From Acidobacteriota bacterium (GTDB lineage: Bacteria; Acidobacteriota; Terriglobia; Terriglobales; Acidobacteriaceae): a stretch of DNA of 26,338 bases. A model generated the notes under the pieces. It worked only from the letters and a program-made list of their open reading frames with translations, was not told the DNA's origin and ran no database searches. Made by a program: the position numbers and the translations under genes. The DNA lies in assembly GCA_021779695.1 (NCBI GenBank), contig JAJYAE010000022.1, forward strand, positions 1 to 26,338, given 5' to 3'. Below are positions 25,866 to 26,338 of this stretch, one piece after another; within the stretch, counting starts at the first letter, position 1, and each line of letters opens with the position of its first letter.

Positions 25866-26338
25866 TCAAGCACTTACAGCAACTCCTTCCAAGGCCTTCG
25901 CCGAACTTCGCCGAACTTCATCAAGACCCCTCAAATTTCTTCCCTTCGCACTCATTTCATCCGTCGTCGCGCTCCAATTGCCGAGGACTGCTGCCGTGCG
26001 TGAATTCGCCGCCGCCAGAACGCTCTGCTCGATGCTCTGAACATAGACATCCCCTGTCGTGCGGATGCTGGCGTGGCGCAACATGCTCTGCGTGTCCTTC
26101 AGCGTGCCGTGGCTCTGCATGTCGGTTCCGAGCGTACGCCGCATCACCTGAAACGTCACCAGACGGTCGGGGATGCCGAGCCGCCGGGAGATGGGCCGGA
26201 TTCGCCAGGTCAGGAAGTTCTTCCCCCAACGCGGCACCGCCTGCCCTTTCCGCTCGCCCCGTCCGAAGGTTGGGAACATCAACGCCTCCGGGGACGGGTC
26301 CACACAAAGCCGATGCCATGCCTCGATCACCGGTCGAA
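25866..26338 (-). CDS. Tyrosine-type site-specific integrase (5' partial)
   Basis: The C-terminal part of a phage/island integrase, about 157 codons. The frame is open to the right edge (reading RPVIEAW across the GTG at 26330), so the N-terminal part lies outside. The catalytic segment reads FQVMRRTLGTDM, then SMLRHASIRTTGDVYVQSI. This gives the second Arg, the LRH His and the nucleophile Tyr in VYV; the first His of the H-x-x-R box is Gln, a variant known in this group. The first catalytic Arg would be beyond the edge. The stop lies 7 nt from the encoded CCA of tRNA-Asn, the usual place for an integrase at one end of a tRNA-targeted element. A C-terminal tail of about 55 residues after the Tyr is unusual but not unique. 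Confidence 0.85.
   Translation of the reverse strand, partial: RPVIEAWHRLCVDPSPEALMFPTFGRGERKGQAVPRWGKNFLTWRIRPISRRLGIPDRLVTFQVMRRTLGTDMQSHGTLKDTQSMLRHASIRTTGDVYVQSIEQSVLAAANSRTAAVLGNWSATTDEMSAKGRNLRGLDEVRRSSAKALEGVAVSA
25897..25916. repeat. Tandem 10-bp repeat near the element end
   Basis: TTCGCCGAAC occurs twice in direct succession, and each copy contains the near-palindrome TTCG-C-CGAA. It lies in the last codons of the integrase gene, 38 nt from the tRNA. It may be a coincidence of coding sequence or an arm-type binding site. Confidence 0.35.

Overview
This window is high-GC DNA from a heterotrophic bacterium, most likely an acidobacterium (Terriglobia/Acidobacteriaceae type). That placement is inference, resting on the gene families: a CRTAC1/ASPIC-UnbV repeat protein, STAS plus Crp regulators, several sigma-54 activators, GT-C/GT39 membrane proteins and DUF374. 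No rRNA or other phylogenetic marker is present.

Layout. 1-3.6 kb (+): a probable sugar-uptake/catabolism cluster, with a DMT-type (GRP/ureide-permease-like) transporter cut by the left edge, an L-fucose/L-arabinose isomerase-family protein and a SorC-family regulator. 3.6-4.28 kb has no confident gene. 4.28-6.25 kb (+): an exported FG-GAP/VCBS plus ASPIC-UnbV protein. 6.33-6.69 kb: an internally deleted IS630-type element bounded by a perfect 11-bp inverted repeat. 6.85-10.33 kb (+): a regulatory block made of a PAS-PAS-GAF sigma-54 activator, a cluster of TGACG/CGTCA repeats, a candidate -24/-12 promoter, a STAS protein and a Crp/Fnr-type regulator. 10.4-14.3 kb (-): a tight operon natA-like ATPase, natB-like permease, DUF374 acyltransferase, queA. 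14.5-15.5 kb (-): a Pro/Ala-rich membrane-anchored protein of unknown function. 15.6-17.0 kb (-): a second sigma-54 activator with an altered receiver and a GAFTGT loop. 17.5-20.1 kb (+): a GT-C-like membrane protein and a DppB-type permease. 20.1-22.0 kb (-): a DppC-type permease, a zinc-ribbon protein and a YfcE-type phosphoesterase. 22.0-22.8 kb (+): a secreted CAP-domain protein. 22.9-25.7 kb (-): a GT39 protein, a HAD phosphatase and an AhpD-like protein. 25.8 kb (+): tRNA-Asn(GTT). 25.87 kb to the right edge (-): the C-terminal part of a tyrosine integrase abutting the tRNA, which suggests the end of an integrated element that continues beyond the window.

The strongest lead for an undescribed system is the 6.85-10.33 kb block. 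An enhancer-binding protein gene is followed by eight copies of a TGACG/CGTCA core, then a sigma-54-like promoter, then STAS and Crp genes that overlap by 7 nt. The geometry fits an activator that binds upstream and switches on a STAS/Crp output operon in response to a PAS/GAF signal. This is inference from sequence layout only. Everything here was read by eye; no homology search was run.
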